Source: Pseudomonas sp. FEN
GTDB taxonomy: Bacteria; Pseudomonadota; Gammaproteobacteria; Pseudomonadales; Pseudomonadaceae
Direction of reading: 5' to 3'
Assembly: GCF_904067045.1 (NCBI RefSeq)
Contig: NZ_CAJFDC010000012.1
Span: 321,501-385,500 of the forward strand
Length of the DNA stretch: 64,000 nt
Part shown: in pieces, positions 63,602 through 64,000 of the stretch
How positions within the stretch are numbered: the stretch's first letter is position 1
Layout: every line of letters begins with the position of its first letter
Notes under the pieces: generated by a model
What the model was told of the DNA's origin: nothing
Seen by the model: the letters and a program-made list of their open reading frames with translations, nothing else
Databases searched by the model: none
Program-made: the position numbers and the translations under genes

Positions 63602-64000
63602 ATGGCCTCGCCAGCCTTTTCCCTCTCTTTTCAGCAATGTGGCGTTGCCGCCGCCATGGCGGGCCTGCTCGGCCTGACGGGCTGCCAGGCCTGGAACACC
63701 CAGGACAGCCTGCCGCCGACCTCCGGCGTGCAGCCGCTCAAGGGCTTGGCGCAGAATGTCTCGGTGCGCCGCAACAGCCTCGGCATGCCGCTGATCGAAA
63801 GCAACACCTTTCACGATGCGCTGTTCACCCTCGGTTACGTCCACGCCAGCGACCGCATCACCCAGATGCTCACCCTGCGCCTGCTCGCCCAGGGTCGGCT
63901 GGCCGAAATGAACGGCCCGGACGCGCTGGACAGCGACCGCTTCATGCGCGCCGTCAACCTGAAGAAAAGCGCCGGCGAGCTGTACAACGCTGCGTCGCCA
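63602..64000 (+). CDS. Penicillin acylase family protein, N-terminal part (3' truncated by window edge)
   Basis: 133 codons are visible. The signal is of lipoprotein type ([14 protein letters not shown]). The start of the alpha chain follows: [53 protein letters not shown], typical of N-terminal-nucleophile penicillin acylases such as QuiP/PvdQ/AmiE-type enzymes. The catalytic Ser lies beyond the window. GGAG sits 6-7 bases before the ATG. If it acts on acyl-homoserine lactones it would touch the same signalling suggested by the lux-box-like sites, but this cannot be judged here. Confidence 0.85.
   Translation, partial: MASPAFSLSFQQCGVAAAMAGLLGLTGCQAWNTQDSLPPTSGVQPLKGLAQNVSVRRNSLGMPLIESNTFHDALFTLGYVHASDRITQMLTLRLLAQGRLAEMNGPDALDSDRFMRAVNLKKSAGELYNAASP

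Overview
The window reads as a chromosomal segment of a Pseudomonas of the P. fluorescens complex. It is GC-rich. It carries Pseudomonas-typical operons (algU-mucA-mucB-mucD, arcABC, gcsR-gcvH-gcvP-sdaA-gcvT, tctDE/tctCBA, sdhE-ygfX), and intergenic REP repeats are scattered through it. Gene calls rest on motif and family recognition by eye. No database search was run.

Layout. 1-2725: 3' part of a TonB-dependent heme receptor, heme oxygenase hemO and a DUF454 membrane protein. 3068-8786: a CoA-transferase, then the arginine deiminase operon arcA-arcB-arcC behind an Anr-type promoter; arcD appears reduced to a 31-codon remnant. 8901-17059: the enhancer-binding protein gcsR, a sigma-54 promoter with TyrR-like boxes, and the glycine cleavage/serine dehydratase operon. 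17483-18297: a cold-shock protein and an RDD membrane protein. 18361-22289 (minus): the AlgU envelope-stress operon without mucC. 22830-27043: nadB, ygfX-sdhE, ygfZ and an HDOD protein. 27101-32436: the TctDE two-component system divergent from the tctCBA tricarboxylate transporter.

32437-48128 is the unusual accessory block. It holds four large proteins made of Ig-like beta-sandwich repeats without signal peptides (1275, 1165, 629 and 660 aa), a type V autotransporter and a vapBC toxin-antitoxin pair. All four multi-Ig genes have the same perfect dyad CTGTCA-N4-TGACAG upstream, which fits the lux/las-box rule CT-N12-AG. A TTnAAT hexamer starts 31.5-32.5 bp from the dyad centre in every case. 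This suggests a single regulon, possibly under a LuxR-type (quorum-sensing or solo) regulator. The first two proteins are near-identical over about 750 residues and then diverge into different C-terminal ends, and vapBC lies between them. This is the best candidate for an undescribed system here.

48129-64000: ung, a 3-hydroxyisobutyryl-CoA hydrolase-like protein, a Tyr-rich lipoprotein, a coiled-coil membrane protein, an NAD-dependent epimerase, argP divergent from an ACT protein plus argO, sodB, a GGDEF/EAL protein with a degenerate GGDEF motif, an iron-linked imelysin/di-heme cytochrome/imelysin/DUF1513 operon with a Fur-box-like dyad, an isochorismatase-fold hydrolase lacking the catalytic Cys, and the 5' end of a penicillin-acylase-family gene.
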